Shown: piece after piece, positions 6,595 through 7,511 of the stretch
How positions within the stretch are numbered: position 1 is the first letter of the stretch
How the letters are laid out: every line of letters starts with the position of its first letter
Assembly (NCBI GenBank): GCA_964478055.1
Contig: CAYZHV010000196.1
Span: 1-7,511, forward strand
Length of the DNA stretch: 7,511 nt
DNA from: CAYZHV01 sp964478055
Lineage (GTDB): Bacteria > Spirochaetota > Spirochaetia > DSM-27196 > Alkalispirochaetaceae
Direction of reading: 5' to 3'
Program-made: the position numbers and the translations under genes
The notes under the pieces: generated by a model
What the model saw: the letters and a program-made list of their open reading frames with translations, nothing else
The model's database searches: none
What the model was told of the DNA's origin: nothing

Positions 6595-7455
6595 ATGCTG
6601 AGACTATTCAAGAAGAACAGCATTGAAGAGAGCATCTTCCTCGCGGTGGCTATCGCTGTCACCTTGGCGAGCGTTCTCTACCTAGTTGTCGCAGCCGCTG
6701 TCGCTTACCGCCCGATTTTTCAGGTTCTGCCTGCAATTTCGGCGTTCTTCTACGGAACGGTCGCCTACCTCTCATACAAGCGCGGTCTTTACAGACGGCT
6801 TGTCGCTCCCTTTCTTATCTACAGTTGGGCGCTGGTTGCGGTGCTCTGGTTCCAGGTAGGGGGATTCGATAGTGATAACCCGCTCTTCATGGTTACCATA
6901 CTGCTGATTTCCCTGATGCTGGCCCCGAGCAAGCGGGCCCGCTGGTTCACTGCAGGAGTCTACCTTTTCCTCTTTGCGGTGCTGGTCATTATTCAATACA
7001 CGCTACCGGAACTCTTTTTGCGGGAGCTCAGCAGCGAACAGAGAATCCTCGCGAACATCATAACCACCGGGATCGCGTCGGTAACGATCGCCGTTGTGGT
7101 TCTATCTTTTAAGAACAGGTACGAGACGCATCGCTCGGAAGACCTCGTAATCGACTCTCGCCGGGCCGTGGCGATCGGGTTGATCGTGAATGAGCTCGCA
7201 ACAAACGCGCTCAAGTACGGTTTTGGTGGTGAGCAGGCGGGAGAGTTTTCCGTCGACTTGAGAACTGATTCTTCAGCCAGACGGTATGTACTCACCGTAT
7301 CGAACAGCGGTGCGCCCTTTCCTGAGGAGGTACCGGTGGACAACCCGGACTCTCTGGGACTCCGGCTCATCGCGATGCTCGTGGAAGACCTAAACGGCAC
7401 GTTGGAACTCGCAAGAAGGCCAAGCCCTACCTTCACCATCATTTTCCCTCGCTAG
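6595..7455 (+). CDS. Six-helix membrane protein with a HisKA_2-type kinase ATPase domain, phosphoacceptor domain missing
   Basis: This 286-residue protein looks like a shortened membrane sensor histidine kinase. Hydrophobic segments at about 13-38, 43-61, 68-88, 96-112, 117-136 and 151-172 suggest six helices with almost no periplasmic domain. The loop GGFDSDNP lies between helices 3 and 4. The C-terminal part is an ATPase domain of the HisKA_2/HWE kind: IDSRRAVAIGLIVNELATNALKYGF (186-210) is the N box, VSNSGAPFP (235-243) the G1 position, SLGLRLI (253-259) the G2 region, and FTIIFP ends the fold. Only about 14 residues (172-185, including NRYETHRSEDL) lie between helix 6 and the ATPase domain, whereas HisKA_2 kinases have roughly 100 or more there, carrying the His-R-x-x-N dimerisation helix. 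THRS (178-181) could be a remnant of that box. The adenine-contact Asp of G1 appears as Asn237. No response regulator is adjacent. It could be an inactive remnant or a specialised partner; the fold is fairly sure, the function is not. Confidence 0.75.
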   Translation: MLRLFKKNSIEESIFLAVAIAVTLASVLYLVVAAAVAYRPIFQVLPAISAFFYGTVAYLSYKRGLYRRLVAPFLIYSWALVAVLWFQVGGFDSDNPLFMVTILLISLMLAPSKRARWFTAGVYLFLFAVLVIIQYTLPELFLRELSSEQRILANIITTGIASVTIAVVVLSFKNRYETHRSEDLVIDSRRAVAIGLIVNELATNALKYGFGGEQAGEFSVDLRTDSSARRYVLTVSNSGAPFPEEVPVDNPDSLGLRLIAMLVEDLNGTLELARRPSPTFTIIFPR

Positions 7456-7511
7456 AAGAAGCGCGCGCCCTCCTTTGACCGACGCTTTCCTCTTGGCCTC
7501 GGGCGTATTCA
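7456..7511. other. Right-hand end, no gene assigned
   Basis: These 56 bases follow the stop of the kinase-like gene. No terminator hairpin with a T-run is visible. On the minus strand a frame is open from the window edge and stops at 7452-7454, sharing CTAG with the plus-strand stop. It is too short to call as a convergent gene. Confidence 0.3.

Noticed and set aside
7452..7511. A convergent gene entering from the right edge on the minus strand, ending at a shared CTAG
   Set aside because: Only about 19 codons are visible, of a basic and unremarkable sequence; the pattern of convergent overlaps makes it possible but not supportable.

Overview
This is a GC-rich bacterial stretch with tightly packed genes. 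It holds six protein genes, five of them with both ends inside the window. I found no rRNA, tRNA, CRISPR array or insertion sequence. The host cannot be fixed from the sequence. A free-living bacterium of roughly 60% GC fits. The six-helix membrane domain joined to a HisKA_2-type ATPase, and the LTA-synthase-like protein next to a membrane-anchored phosphodiesterase, made me think of a free-living spirochaete, but this is a weak inference.

Layout: (1) 2-1183 (+) is the C-terminal extracytoplasmic domain of an LTA synthase/phosphoglycerol transferase-like sulfatase-fold protein, cut by the left window edge. (2) 1185-2171 (+) is a membrane-anchored glycerophosphodiester phosphodiesterase that starts one base after the previous stop. 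(3) 2163-3347 (-) is a 12-helix MFS transporter, overlapping gene 2 tail to tail. (4) 3477-5342 (+) is RecQ helicase with the full helicase-zinc-WH-HRDC architecture. (5) 5317-6366 (-) is a zinc-dependent, probably NADP(H)-using alcohol dehydrogenase, again overlapping its convergent neighbour. (6) 6595-7455 (+) is a small six-helix membrane protein ending in a histidine-kinase-type ATPase domain, without a normal dimerisation/phosphoacceptor domain.

How the genes fit together: genes 1 and 2 look like one functional unit. One protein should transfer phosphoglycerol units outside the membrane and the other should hydrolyse glycerophosphodiesters there, which suggests building and trimming of a glycerophosphate-decorated envelope polymer. 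Genes 3-6 look like single-gene units with no obvious joint pathway. The most interesting points are the altered metal site of gene 1, the missing dimerisation domain of gene 6, the symmetric hairpin that carries both stop codons of the gene 2/gene 3 convergent pair, and -10-like hexamers unusually close to three start codons. I see no clear new multi-gene system in this window.
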